Assembly: GCA_020883125.1 (NCBI GenBank)
Contig: JAHREW010000017.1
Span: 1 to 64,000, forward strand
Origin: Microcoleus sp. CAWBG506
GTDB taxonomy: Bacteria; Cyanobacteriota; Cyanobacteriia; Cyanobacteriales; Microcoleaceae
Length of the DNA stretch: 64,000 nucleotides
Direction of reading: 5' to 3'
The translations under genes were made by a program, and so were the position numbers. Position 1 is the stretch's first letter, and each line of letters opens with the position of its first letter. Shown here in pieces: positions 43,009 through 51,980 of the stretch. The notes beneath the pieces were generated by a model, which saw nothing but the letters and a program-made list of their open reading frames with translations, was not told the origin of the DNA and did no database searches.

Positions 43009-44721
43009 TTAACTTAATGCCTTCAACACATTCAACAGATTGGTGGCTATTGACGTTGCTGTTTTCAGGCTTTCGGCGCTGTCAGATGAAGCTTTTTGAG
43101 CAGTATTGACAAATTGCTCGATTGATGATATTAGCTGTGTCTGAGCCTGCTTGAGGTCAATTTCACTAGCCACTGAGCCTGCGCTGCTTTCTGCGGGCTT
43201 TTGTCCCAGGTCAGAAGGCAAATACACAGGAGTTTCAATCGTAGGGCGATCGGTGCTGGCCTCTTTACTATCACTGACAACCAGCCGGACTGCTGGATCG
43301 CCGATAATGCCATAGTTGCGAGCATCATTATTAGCCGTCCACATACCAGCCAAACTCTGATTGTTGGGGATTCCCCCAAACTTGATGTCTTCTAGCTCAA
43401 CGCTAAGGTCGGAGGAGATTTCAGCATAGCGCTGGTCAAAATATTCTAGCGCTGACCCCACTGGATGACCTTCTAGCAAACGCTTCACGGTACTCTGAAA
43501 AACTGCGATCTGCCTTTTTTCTGCACTAGAACCGCGAATGTCTGACCAGGAGAAAGAACAGCCCCACGCGCGATCGATGTGACCAATTACAGCGAGAGCA
43601 CCTCCCTTGGGATGACTCAAGAGTTTTTGCGGTAAGCGGGCAATAAAGGGATACGGTGCAAGGTCTGGTCGTTCAGAAAGGGATTTTTTGTGACCGTCGA
43701 ATTCATCTTTTTGGGGGCAACCTGCGCCATAGCAAGCAAAGTGAAAAGCAATTAGCCCTAGCAAGCGGGCTTGTTCGCCAATATCATCCCCAGAAAAGTA
43801 AAAATCTTCCGGGATCGGCTTTCGTCCCCATTCGCGACCCGGCCAGTCTTGGCACAGCAATGCGCCTTGGTGGGGCAACTGACGCGGATCGCCATTGGGA
43901 AAGCCCATGCCATGGCTGGCAGTGAAAAGCAAACCAGGCGTTTCGCTACCTCCTAGCAGTTGCCCCAAGCGGGCCTTGGTTGCTTCTTCTTTAAGAATCG
44001 TTTTTACATTCCAGTTAGGATGTTCCTCGACAACCCATTCAGAAAGTGGCTGAATCAGGTCTTGAGTGCTGAGATTAGTCGCAGCGTCTCCTGGGTTGCA
44101 CACGCCGAAAAAGGCAGCGCTTGGGGATAGGGATAAATTGCTAGTTTCAGATTCTACTACACTGTGAGCGTACTGCGCGTATTCCTGTAGCGTATCAAAA
44201 TAAATGCGACCCACTGCGTATTGAACATCGAGCTGGCACTGAAAGCGATAGGGAATTGTTACAGGATCTCCAACAATTAGTAGGTAATAGGGCATTTTGT
44301 CTGGATCGGCTGGCCCTGGCCCTACTCCCTGACGCGACAGAAACTGATTTTTTGACTCGCCCGGACGATAACCCTTGACACCACTGTATTCCTGGTAGTA
44401 TTTTTCTTTCTTCTGGGTGGCTTGCCTTTTGCGGTGATCTAATAGTTCGCTGAGTGCCTCCCGGATTGCCGGATCGACATTATGAGCGAAAATTACTCCC
44501 CAACCTGTTTCAGCTAGGTTTTTGGGGTCTACTCCCTCTATAACAGCAAAATCAGGCTCTTCATTTTGTCGCTTTTTTAGCTGGATATCTTCTATATCTT
44601 CTGGAGCAAATTCTTCGCCTTGGGCAATTCTAGATACTTGCTCCGCAGTCAGAGGGGGGAGCAAATAATCACCCGTCGAGCCATTAATTCCATTAAAAAA
44701 TAGCAGGTCTTCTTCGTTCAT
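43009..44721 (-). CDS. Caspase-fold (C25/CHAT-like) cysteine protease
   Basis: 570 residues, no signal peptide. The catalytic pair of the caspase clan is visible: H270 in PGLLFTASHGMGF and C330 in IAFHFACYGAGCP, each after a hydrophobic strand as in gingipain-type C25 and CHAT proteins. Upstream a conserved YYLLIVGDPVTIPYRFQCQLD with YAVGRIYFD resembles the C25 N-terminal subdomain. Downstream are GGALAVIGHIDRAW and MWTANNDARNYGIIGDPAVRL, the latter also typical of C25. The C-terminus is Ala/Ser-rich and helical. Last gene of a three-gene minus-strand operon with lipoxygenase and GHSFG hydrolase. An AGGAAA ribosome-binding site precedes the start. Substrate unknown; activation of a neighbour by cleavage is a hypothesis. 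Confidence 0.85.
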   Translation of the reverse strand: MNEEDLLFFNGINGSTGDYLLPPLTAEQVSRIAQGEEFAPEDIEDIQLKKRQNEEPDFAVIEGVDPKNLAETGWGVIFAHNVDPAIREALSELLDHRKRQATQKKEKYYQEYSGVKGYRPGESKNQFLSRQGVGPGPADPDKMPYYLLIVGDPVTIPYRFQCQLDVQYAVGRIYFDTLQEYAQYAHSVVESETSNLSLSPSAAFFGVCNPGDAATNLSTQDLIQPLSEWVVEEHPNWNVKTILKEEATKARLGQLLGGSETPGLLFTASHGMGFPNGDPRQLPHQGALLCQDWPGREWGRKPIPEDFYFSGDDIGEQARLLGLIAFHFACYGAGCPQKDEFDGHKKSLSERPDLAPYPFIARLPQKLLSHPKGGALAVIGHIDRAWGCSFSWSDIRGSSAEKRQIAVFQSTVKRLLEGHPVGSALEYFDQRYAEISSDLSVELEDIKFGGIPNNQSLAGMWTANNDARNYGIIGDPAVRLVVSDSKEASTDRPTIETPVYLPSDLGQKPAESSAGSVASEIDLKQAQTQLISSIEQFVNTAQKASSDSAESLKTATSIATNLLNVLKALS

Positions 44722-44776
44722 ATTTTTATTTCCTGATTGGTTACGCTAACAATCGCTATTTGATAAATATAAAACA

Positions 44777-44825
44777 GATAGAAACCCCACAAGCTTTTTG
44801 TACAGGGGCTTTCTGAGTTTCTATC
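44777..44825 (-). promoter_or_regulatory. Hairpin in the hydrolase-protease intergenic gap
   Basis: GATAGAAAC (44777-44785) and GTTTCTATC (44817-44825) form a perfect 9-bp stem with inner CCCC/GGGG complementarity. It lies in the 143-bp gap after the hydrolase stop, before the protease gene. No T-run, so it may tune read-through or mRNA stability within the operon. Confidence 0.45.
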
Positions 44826-44864
44826 CGTTCTGACAGGCAAAAAAATTTGGTCCAACCCTAGGGG

Positions 44865-46199
44865 TTACGTGGGATAAGCTGCCGACCACACGGCATGAGC
44901 AACTTCGGGTTTGGCAATGTCGCAATGGGCACCGCTAGTTGGTCCTCCTAGCTCGACGTTACAAATAAATTTGCTGCTTTCCAGGTTATAGATTTTGCCC
45001 GGTTTAAAATCATAAGAGGCATCGCAGGGGAGCATATTCGTGTTTTCCGCTGCGAGATCATCTCCACCTAGACCAAAGCTGCCAATTCCACCATACTTAG
45101 GCAATTGACCGGGGGCAAAATCCACACTACTAAAGGCAGTTTTTCCCGCTAGGGGGTACATCCTGCCGACTGCATAGTCGAACTGGGAGTGAGTTGTAAC
45201 GATCGGACCTGCGACTTTACTTTGAGCGATGATTGTATTAAAGTAACCAGGCCGATCGCGTTCGTATGAAATCTTTGAACAGTAAGACCAGAGCGATACA
45301 GCGCCTTGTACCAACGCCAGAGAATCCACTGGGCGGACTAAGATGCCCTTTCCTTTTGGACCAGACAGGATGGAAGAGACAACAACGCATCCGAAACTGT
45401 GACCCATCAGGTGGAATCGCACCGTTTCAGCAGCCTTCTCTTGCAGTGTTTTTAACAAGTTGAAGCCACTGTTCTCACCGATTTGGCGAGCGCGATCTTT
45501 CATTTTCCAATAAGACAGTACCCGCAGGGGATCCAAAACCTTATCCCAGACTGAACTGCTGTCGGTGCTGAAACTTACTGGTTCATCTTTACTCGCTTCA
45601 TAAATGGCTTCTGGATCGAAACCTTCCCAATCGGAACCCGGTGCCCCACCTTCACCTTCGGTACCCAAGTCAGCTTCTTGGTTTAACACTTGGTAGGCGC
45701 TTAGTACCTCTGGTGGCAAGCTATCAAGTGTATTGTCTTCGCTCGCCGAGTTGAGAATTGTGTGCAGGGCTTGTCGGGCTGCTTCTGTGTTCGCGATGCG
45801 CGAGGCATATTCATCAACTAACTGCTCGCGTGGATCTTCGTCGTCCACGTCAAAGGACACCGAACTTGTCAAATCTTCATTGCCCCAAGGCTTGCTAGGC
45901 CAGTGCAGCCCAATCATTAAGGGACGAAATCCCGATCGCACCTGTTTGATTTTTTCAATATCGGCTGTTTGTTTAGCCATTGCGCCAATCCAGTCGTTGT
46001 ACTGCTGTCGCGCTGCGGGGATGTCGCCCAGCCACCCGTGGCTCATCAGGAATACATCTGTGATTGGCTCATTCGCTAGTGCTGAGAAGATTTGTTCGCT
46101 CAGTTTCTTCCCATCAGCTTCATCGCGTTCCTTGCCATCCTTATCAAAGGCAATCAGGTAGTAATTCAAGGAAGTATTAGGTACTTTTTCAATTGGCAT
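44865..46199 (-). CDS. Alpha/beta-hydrolase (GHSFG serine hydrolase, lipase/esterase-like)
   Basis: 444 residues, soluble. FLMSHGWLGD (~50-59) is the oxyanion-hole strand of alpha/beta-hydrolases, followed by LMIGLHWPSKPWG. The nucleophile elbow is FHLMGHSFGCVVVSSIL with S268. A long acidic insertion (~110-225) sits between them. The C-terminal part has VTTHSQFDYAVGRMYPLA, whose D and H could complete the triad (inference), and ends VELGGPTSGAHCDIAKPEVAHAVW with another candidate histidine. No signal peptide. Second gene of the operon, 145 bp after the lipoxygenase gene. Such a hydrolase could release fatty acids for a lipoxygenase, but the substrate is not shown by the sequence. Confidence 0.8.
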   Translation of the reverse strand: MPIEKVPNTSLNYYLIAFDKDGKERDEADGKKLSEQIFSALANEPITDVFLMSHGWLGDIPAARQQYNDWIGAMAKQTADIEKIKQVRSGFRPLMIGLHWPSKPWGNEDLTSSVSFDVDDEDPREQLVDEYASRIANTEAARQALHTILNSASEDNTLDSLPPEVLSAYQVLNQEADLGTEGEGGAPGSDWEGFDPEAIYEASKDEPVSFSTDSSSVWDKVLDPLRVLSYWKMKDRARQIGENSGFNLLKTLQEKAAETVRFHLMGHSFGCVVVSSILSGPKGKGILVRPVDSLALVQGAVSLWSYCSKISYERDRPGYFNTIIAQSKVAGPIVTTHSQFDYAVGRMYPLAGKTAFSSVDFAPGQLPKYGGIGSFGLGGDDLAAENTNMLPCDASYDFKPGKIYNLESSKFICNVELGGPTSGAHCDIAKPEVAHAVWSAAYPT

Positions 46200-46344
46200 G
46201 GCATTTACTCACTTAAGAAAAACTGGTCGAACGGTAGGTAAAGGAACGGGGGTTCTGATGGCGGTGTTTTGTTTCTACTTCTGGGCTTATGTTATCAAGC
46301 AGCTATCTACTTTGGATTGCGCTGCCTGAATCAATAAAGTAGAA

Positions 46345-48528
46345 CTAAATATTTATACTTTGCGGAATTTGAGAAGGTAGCAAGAATTTGTAAGGCATGA
46401 GCCGGGAAAAGTTTTTCTTGCTAATCTCAATTTCAATATCTCTTAGCTGATTTTGAAATTGGCCCAGATAGGACATGACTTTGGCATCTTTAAAGTGTCC
46501 TTTGTTGTATTGACCTAGCTGCGTGTAATATACTGAACCAAGTAAATAATCTACCCCTATTTGAGTTTGGGAGCGGTCTAGGGAAGGTAGCATACTCATA
46601 AAGTTCCCTTGTTTCTCCGAACTTGTAGGTGCTGGGGAGTAGATGGCGAAAGGAAAAGCCGGCGCATAGCTCATTAATTCAGATTGAGGGAAATTAACTG
46701 CCGCGTGCTGAGCACTTGCAGTAAAAATGACACTAGAGACAGCATCAATTAAATAATTGAGTGTTTTAATCGCACCTGAAGCATCTTCTCCAAAATTCTT
46801 TAAGCGACCCCCTTGGTCAGAAACTAATTCCTGTGCCCAATTTTGTAAAGCTTTATCTTCGAGTAATTGGTGGTCGCTAGTGTAGTAAATGCTTAAATAA
46901 GAACCAACCCAGGTATGAATAGCATCCCAAATCAGCCGTCCATCATCTCGATAAGGATAATCGGGTAACTGAGCGCTGTTGCCTACACCGTGCTTTGTCA
47001 AGGTTTTGGGAAACATTACATCATTGAAGTTGTGCAGATAGCTTTTTGCTCCTTCAACGGCAAGAACACGATCGTCCTCAATAGTGCTAGCTAGAAGCTG
47101 ATCTACTTTTCCTCCGGTAGCAATTAAGGTTTTATGAGCCCCGTAATTGATTAATATAGTTCCTTCAAAGTGAGGTTCTAGCAAAATTCTTAATTTGTGA
47201 TGTGCTGGCAATTTCCGCTTACTAGCTAGAACAAAAGGTTCGATAAATAAATGAGTGCGACCTAAATGACTAACTAATTCGTGGTAGTTACTATCCGCCA
47301 TTTGAACGATGGTTTTAGCGACCATCCAGTTGTCACCATCTAGCGGCGTAAATACGGGTGGATTTTCACTGACAGAAGGGGGCTGGCATTGAATAGCTAC
47401 TGGGATTAGAGAACGAGATGAACTATTAACTGGGGGAACCGCAAATAATGCTAAAGGCGCAGCAGGGTATTTTTTGACGTTGTTTGGAAAACTCCCCTGT
47501 GCCATGTCTTTTAACATGGAATAATCGGCTTGATAAAGTCGGCCTTCTTGCAGAGCAGCTTCAAGTGAGTCGGAAAACTCAAACTTTTCGATTATTTGCT
47601 GATATTTTTCGTTGGTAATCTGCAAAGGTTTATTTTGTTCTGATAGCTGCTGGAGCATAAGTGGGTTTGGCCCAGCAACTCGCATATAGGCAAAAATTAA
47701 ATCTTCTTGAAACCTTTGGCTAATCTGGGGTAAGCGGATATCTACAAATAATTTATTGTAATCCTCCAGACTGGGAAAATCTTGAAATCCTCCTGTAGAA
47801 AAATCTACATTTGAACTTGGCTCACTTTCTAATTCCAACAATTTTATGTTTTCTTTGATAATTTCCTTAAAAGCTAAATCCAGCGATTCTCCTGACCTAT
47901 CTTCCAAGTCAGAGCCAACACCAACACTAAAGTCTAATTCCTCTGAAGTTTCACTAGATTGGTAGGCTTTAGCAAATTGCTCATCTATATGTCTTAGCTG
48001 CTCATCAATTGCAGAACTTTCTGCCGATTCAATAGGATCATCTACGCTGAAAGATACTCCACCAGGAGAAAGTTCTTGCGTGATTTGTTTAGCAGTCGAG
48101 GCTATTTTCCAAGCAATATTTGTCAAATATTCTTTACTATCAACGCTCTTAATTTCTTGTTCAATATCTTTCAATACTTGCAATTTTTCATCAAAAAATG
48201 AACTTTCTTCTATACTAGATCCCACACTAAAAGATGGAATATCGTTTTCAAATTTTCGGGCTTTATTAGCATTTAAAATAGTTATTTTTTGTACGACTAG
48301 CATCACCCATTCTTTACTTGGTAGCTCTTCACTTGGTATATTGAGATGAATGACAGGCAATGGAGGCGAACTCGTCATAGCGAGGCTTGAAATATAATCA
48401 TAATTATAATTATATTTCCCAAATGGACGAAGCCAGAAAGCAAATTTGACTACCTTATAAAGTGTTAAGAGAGTATTGATTAGGGTGGTTTTGTCCGAAT
48501 AATTTAGTTGTTCAGAAGATAAAGACAT
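46345..48528 (-). CDS. Lipoxygenase with novel N-terminal region
   Basis: 727 residues. All five iron ligands of lipoxygenases are present: H416 and H421 in NYHELVSHLGRTH, H608 and N612 in SAQHAAVNFPQ, and the C-terminal isoleucine I727. The surrounding WMVAKTIVQMADS and THLFIEPF are also canonical. It would insert dioxygen into polyunsaturated fatty acids. There is no PLAT/C2 domain. Instead, residues ~80-250 are helical and contain four similar motifs (SFSVGSSIEESS, SFSVDDPIESAESS, DFSVGVGSDLED, DFSTGGFQDF). Strong ribosome-binding site AGGAGGG 3-4 nt before the ATG supports this start. First gene of the minus-strand operon. Confidence 0.93.
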   Translation of the reverse strand: MSLSSEQLNYSDKTTLINTLLTLYKVVKFAFWLRPFGKYNYNYDYISSLAMTSSPPLPVIHLNIPSEELPSKEWVMLVVQKITILNANKARKFENDIPSFSVGSSIEESSFFDEKLQVLKDIEQEIKSVDSKEYLTNIAWKIASTAKQITQELSPGGVSFSVDDPIESAESSAIDEQLRHIDEQFAKAYQSSETSEELDFSVGVGSDLEDRSGESLDLAFKEIIKENIKLLELESEPSSNVDFSTGGFQDFPSLEDYNKLFVDIRLPQISQRFQEDLIFAYMRVAGPNPLMLQQLSEQNKPLQITNEKYQQIIEKFEFSDSLEAALQEGRLYQADYSMLKDMAQGSFPNNVKKYPAAPLALFAVPPVNSSSRSLIPVAIQCQPPSVSENPPVFTPLDGDNWMVAKTIVQMADSNYHELVSHLGRTHLFIEPFVLASKRKLPAHHKLRILLEPHFEGTILINYGAHKTLIATGGKVDQLLASTIEDDRVLAVEGAKSYLHNFNDVMFPKTLTKHGVGNSAQLPDYPYRDDGRLIWDAIHTWVGSYLSIYYTSDHQLLEDKALQNWAQELVSDQGGRLKNFGEDASGAIKTLNYLIDAVSSVIFTASAQHAAVNFPQSELMSYAPAFPFAIYSPAPTSSEKQGNFMSMLPSLDRSQTQIGVDYLLGSVYYTQLGQYNKGHFKDAKVMSYLGQFQNQLRDIEIEISKKNFSRLMPYKFLLPSQIPQSINI

Positions 48529-48564
48529 ATGCCCTCCTGTAGTTGTGAGAGATTTATTTAGCGA

Positions 48565-48580
48565 GTAAGCTTAAGCTTAC
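48565..48580. promoter_or_regulatory. 16-bp perfect palindrome upstream of lipoxygenase
   Basis: GTAAGCTTAAGCTTAC lies 37 bp before the lipoxygenase start codon, within the expected promoter or leader. A perfect palindrome of this length at this position is a good operator candidate for a dimeric repressor (inference). Confidence 0.5.
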
Positions 48581-48581
48581 C

Positions 48582-48712
48582 ATAAGTAGGTAGGTGCTGT
48601 AAAACAAAACTATGTAAACAATCGTAAAGTATCCAAATACCCTAAGCGTGGCTGACAGAGCAATGTTTACATACTGTTACATAGATTTGTTTAATCCCGC
48701 TTACCTACTTAT
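48582..48712. repeat. Palindromic element upstream of the lipoxygenase operon
   Basis: The outer arms ATAAGTAGGTA (48582-48592) and TACCTACTTAT (48702-48712) are perfect inverted copies. Inner arms AAACAAAACTATGTAAACA and a partner around 48664-48692 (TGTTTACAT...ACATAGATTTGTTT) add further pairing. The element is non-coding and spans the region where the operon promoter must lie, so it is either a small mobile element or the regulatory structure itself. Confidence 0.6.
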
Positions 48713-48716
48713 CGTT

Positions 48717-48867
48717 TCAGCCAAGCGCGTAAGCAGCGATCGCATCATCAAAGTGATTTTGCCTAACTAACGCATTACCCAGTATCATCTGGCTTGATTG
48801 TCAATGCCTGATGGTAAAGTTGGATGTCGTCGGGGTTGGATGCGATGCGAGAGCGATAGTAGTTCAT
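48717..48867 (-). pseudogene. TPR-protein remnant
   Basis: The minus strand reads M-N-Y-Y-R-S-R-I-A-S-N-P-D-D-I-Q-L-Y, then HQALTIKPDDTG and a stop; one base shift restores GNALVRQNHFDDAIAAYALG to a stop. These are the helix patterns of tetratricopeptide repeats (ALxIKPD, GNALxxxxxxDDAIAAY). A frameshift and loss of all flanking repeats make this a decayed end of a TPR gene. The following ~200 bp up to 49077 contain nothing I can assign. Confidence 0.6.
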
Positions 48868-49077
48868 AACTCTCTCTATTCCCTAAGTGGAACTTGCTCA
48901 AAATGTTGGGTGCGATCGCCCTTCAAAGAGCGATATATTTTGCAAACAGGCGATCGCCCGATCGGGATACCATTACCGGATCGACAACCAGCTTTTAAAA
49001 TTCCTGAAAATACCTAATGTTTTCGCCCATCGAAGCAAACCCGCAAAAATTAGCTCACAACACTAGCCAATCCCCGT

Positions 49078-49518
49078 CTAAATTTCTCCTAACAATTGTC
49101 GAATAGTAGTTACTAATAATTTCATTTTAACTGGTTTCGACAAATATTCATTAGCACCAGCAGCCAAACATCTCTCGCGATCGCCTACCAGTGCTAGGGC
49201 TGTGAGCGCCACAATGGGAACTCTGTCTAATTTTGGTTCTTTACGCAAGGTTAGGATAGCTTCAAAACCATCTATAATTGGCATTTGAATATCCATGATA
49301 ATTAAATCAAGAGTAGCTGTGGTAGCAATTTCGATCGCCTCCTTACCATTATTGGCAATAATAATTTCATACCCAAAAGCACTCAAATAAGAAGAAAAAG
49401 TTTCAATATTTGCTTCATTATCGTCTGCCAATAAAATGACATTTTTGGCTCGCTCAACATCAGAAATAGTATGTGTTTTTTCCATATCTAGCATTTCCTT
49501 AATTAATTTAATCACCAC
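49078..49518 (-). CDS. Single-domain response regulator (CheY-like receiver)
   Basis: 146 residues. Receiver domain with acidic pocket DDNEAN, phospho-acceptor Asp in LIIMDIQMPIIDGFEA, Thr/Ser in VALTALAL and Lys in EYLSKPVKM. No output domain follows. The start could also be the ATG before EKTHTISDVERAK (49485). The sequence is of the kind found at the C-terminus of hybrid histidine kinases, so it may be a detached part of one. A GGDEF remnant lies directly upstream in the same direction, which suggests the former neighbour or downstream output was lost. Confidence 0.9.
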   Translation of the reverse strand: MVIKLIKEMLDMEKTHTISDVERAKNVILLADDNEANIETFSSYLSAFGYEIIIANNGKEAIEIATTATLDLIIMDIQMPIIDGFEAILTLRKEPKLDRVPIVALTALALVGDRERCLAAGANEYLSKPVKMKLLVTTIRQLLGEI

Positions 49519-49574
49519 GATTGTATCAGTTAGCCTATTTACTAGGTGACTTTGGTAGATTATTTTGAGTCAGG

Positions 49575-49846
49575 CTATAAACAGGAGTATGTTAGATTTA
49601 TCTTCAATCCCGATCGATCGGCAACAATCACCTGATTGCGTCCAGCAGCCTTGGCTCGATACAGCGCAGCATCGGTGGCCTGAATCGCCACAAAACCCGT
49701 CCTACCTCGATCGGGGTAGGAAGCTACTCCGAGTGAAGCGGTAATAGATGTCATCTTTTTTCCTTGATAATTGAGTTGTAGTTTTGCGATCGCCTTTCTG
49801 ATTTCTTCGGCTTTTTGATAAGTTCCTTCCAGAGAAGCTTCTGGTT
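49575..49846 (-). pseudogene. C-terminal GGDEF-domain remnant
   Basis: The minus strand codes EASLEGTYQKAEEIRKAIAK, then TSITASLGVASYPDRG, DAALYRAKAAGRNQVIVADR and a stop. These are the last ~90 residues of a diguanylate cyclase. The catalytic GGDEF part is missing, an in-frame stop stands just upstream, and the MBL-fold gene begins there. It is a non-functional gene end. Confidence 0.85.
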
Positions 49847-49904
49847 AAAATCGCAACTAAATTGCTATGATAGAAAGAATTGTAAAGTATTATTTAAAAC
49901 AGCC

Positions 49905-50669
49905 ATGAAACTCACCAGAATTGACCTAAATTCTTGGATTTTTCACGTAGCAGACAAAACTATCCTCGTCGATCCCTGGCTGGTAGATCCCCTCGTATTT
50001 TACGGTCAACCCTGGCTGTTCACCGCCTACCACAACACGCCTGTTGCTTTCACTCCCGACACCTTACCGCCCATCGACTTGTTACTGATTTCCCAAGGAT
50101 TAGACGACCACTGCCACAAACCTACCCTCGAACGGCTCGATCGCACCATTCCTGCGATCGCATCTCCCACCGCAGCCAAAGTGCTCAGCAGTTTAGGCTA
50201 CCTAAATATCACATCTTTAGCAAATTGGCAAGAATTTAATTATCAAGAAAAGTTACAAATAACCGCAGTTCCCGGAGCCGAAATCCAGCCCGGACAGGAA
50301 GAAAACGGTTATTTGCTCAAAGACTTAACCAGCGGTGAAACACTCTACTACGAACCGCACTTACCAAACTTAGAAAAAGTTAAACAAAAAATAGAGACAG
50401 TAGACGTAGCGATCGCCCCTGTCATCGGTCAAATTTTCCCATTCCTCGGACAAGTCATCATCGGGCCATCGGGTGCCCTGAGCCTCGCCCAAGCCCTAAA
50501 GCCTAGGTTTTTCCTACCTACAACTATGGGAGACATCCGAGCCACGGGCATTTTGCCAATGTTGGTGCGATCGATCGGCACCATCGCCGAATTTCGCCAC
50601 TTACTGGCCAATTCAGGACTTACAACCCAACTTCTCGAACCCGAACCAGGTCAAACCCTTGAAATTTAA
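49905..50669 (+). CDS. MBL-fold metallo-hydrolase (UlaG-like)
   Basis: 254 residues from the ATG before KLTRIDLNSWIFHVADKTILVDPWL; upstream codons to 49815 lie in the GGDEF remnant and are not part of it. Features of the beta-lactamase fold: TILVDPWLV (metal-binding strand), LLISQGLDDHCHKPTLERL (variant of HxHxDH in which the first histidine reads Q) and LYYEPHLP. The altered motif means metal binding may be partial, as in the cyanobacterial branch of this family. Cytoplasmic, substrate unknown. Convergent with ftsZ. Confidence 0.82.
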   Translation: MKLTRIDLNSWIFHVADKTILVDPWLVDPLVFYGQPWLFTAYHNTPVAFTPDTLPPIDLLLISQGLDDHCHKPTLERLDRTIPAIASPTAAKVLSSLGYLNITSLANWQEFNYQEKLQITAVPGAEIQPGQEENGYLLKDLTSGETLYYEPHLPNLEKVKQKIETVDVAIAPVIGQIFPFLGQVIIGPSGALSLAQALKPRFFLPTTMGDIRATGILPMLVRSIGTIAEFRHLLANSGLTTQLLEPEPGQTLEI

Positions 50670-50711
50670 GATTTAAGATTTAAGGTTCAATCCCAAATCC
50701 CAAATCCCAAA

Positions 50712-51980
50712 TCATCTTGGTGGGAGTCGCTTGCGCAAAAAAGCCGGAATATCCAATGCCGAATCCTGTTGCTGTTTCGGGTCAGGCGTCGATTGAGCCG
50801 GAGCCACCTGAACAGTAGCAGCCCGCCAAGGAGCATTAGCATTTTGCGTCCTACTCACCGGCTGCTGCGCTGGAATTTCCCCCGAAAAACCAGTAGCGAT
50901 CACAGTAATCTTAATTTCGCCCTGAAGCCGCTCGTCAATCACCGCGCCAAATATAATATTGGCATTGGGATCGACCACCTCGTAAATGGTTTCCGCCGCC
51001 GCATTCACCTCGTGCAAGGTCATATCAGTACCGCCAGTAATGTTAAACACCACACCTCTAGCGCCCTCTATAGACGAAGCCTCCAGCAACGGCGAAGAAA
51101 TCGCCTGCATCGCCGCTTCCCTAGCCCGCGACTTGCCAGAACCCACGCCAATACCCATCAGCGCCGAACCTGCATCAGCCATGACAGCCCGCACGTCAGC
51201 AAAGTCAACGTTTACCAAACCAGGAATAGTAATAATATCAGAAATACCCTGAACCCCTTGGCGCAGGATATCGTCAGCAACTCGAAAAGCCTCTTGCACA
51301 GGCATTTGTTCGGAAATCACCGACAACAGCTTATCGTTGGGAATCACGATCAGCGTATCAACTCGGCTTTTCAACTCTGCGATGCCTTCCTCAGCTTGAC
51401 TGGTACGACGCCGCCCCTCAAAAGTAAAAGGTCGGGTGACTATCCCCACAGTCAAAGCGCCCATTTCCTTAGCAACCTCAGCCACAATCGGTGCCGCGCC
51501 CGTACCTGTACCGCCGCCCATACCTGCGGTGATAAACACCAAATCTGCGTGATTTAACGCATTGGCAACTTCGTCGCGAGATTCCTCAGCAGCCTTTTGA
51601 CCGATGGCAGGATTGCCTCCTGCACCCAAACCGCGAGTCAGCTTTTGTCCTACTTGCAAGCGTTTGGGTGCGTTGGATAGAACTAGAGCTTGGGAATCGG
51701 TATTCACACACCAAAATTCTACGCCTGAAACCTCGCTAGCAATCATGCGGTTAACGGCATTGCCCCCACCCCCGCCGACACCAATTACTTTGATTTTGGC
51801 TGCACTACTGGGCATGATTTCTTTGGGATTGACCATAGGATCGATATCAATACTATCTACATTTACATAACCAGACTTGCGTCTAAATGGGTTGGTGGAA
51901 TCGTAGGCCACCGGAAAATTTTTGACTTCTTCGGAAGGGGGACTGTTTTCGCTAGACCCCTGTTTAGGATTCAGGGTCAT
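50712..51980 (-). CDS. ftsZ: Cell division protein FtsZ
   Basis: 422 residues. Tubulin-like GTPase with [18 protein letters not shown], the tubulin signature [41 protein letters not shown] and the synergy helix. An N-terminal extension of ~60 residues and a C-terminal variable linker ending [13 protein letters not shown], the conserved peptide that binds FtsA/SepF-type partners, are typical for cyanobacteria. It forms the division ring whose position the minCDE products of this window control. It follows ftsQ in the same direction after a 562-bp gap. Confidence 0.97.
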   Translation of the reverse strand: MTLNPKQGSSENSPPSEEVKNFPVAYDSTNPFRRKSGYVNVDSIDIDPMVNPKEIMPSSAAKIKVIGVGGGGGNAVNRMIASEVSGVEFWCVNTDSQALVLSNAPKRLQVGQKLTRGLGAGGNPAIGQKAAEESRDEVANALNHADLVFITAGMGGGTGTGAAPIVAEVAKEMGALTVGIVTRPFTFEGRRRTSQAEEGIAELKSRVDTLIVIPNDKLLSVISEQMPVQEAFRVADDILRQGVQGISDIITIPGLVNVDFADVRAVMADAGSALMGIGVGSGKSRAREAAMQAISSPLLEASSIEGARGVVFNITGGTDMTLHEVNAAAETIYEVVDPNANIIFGAVIDERLQGEIKITVIATGFSGEIPAQQPVSRTQNANAPWRAATVQVAPAQSTPDPKQQQDSALDIPAFLRKRLPPR

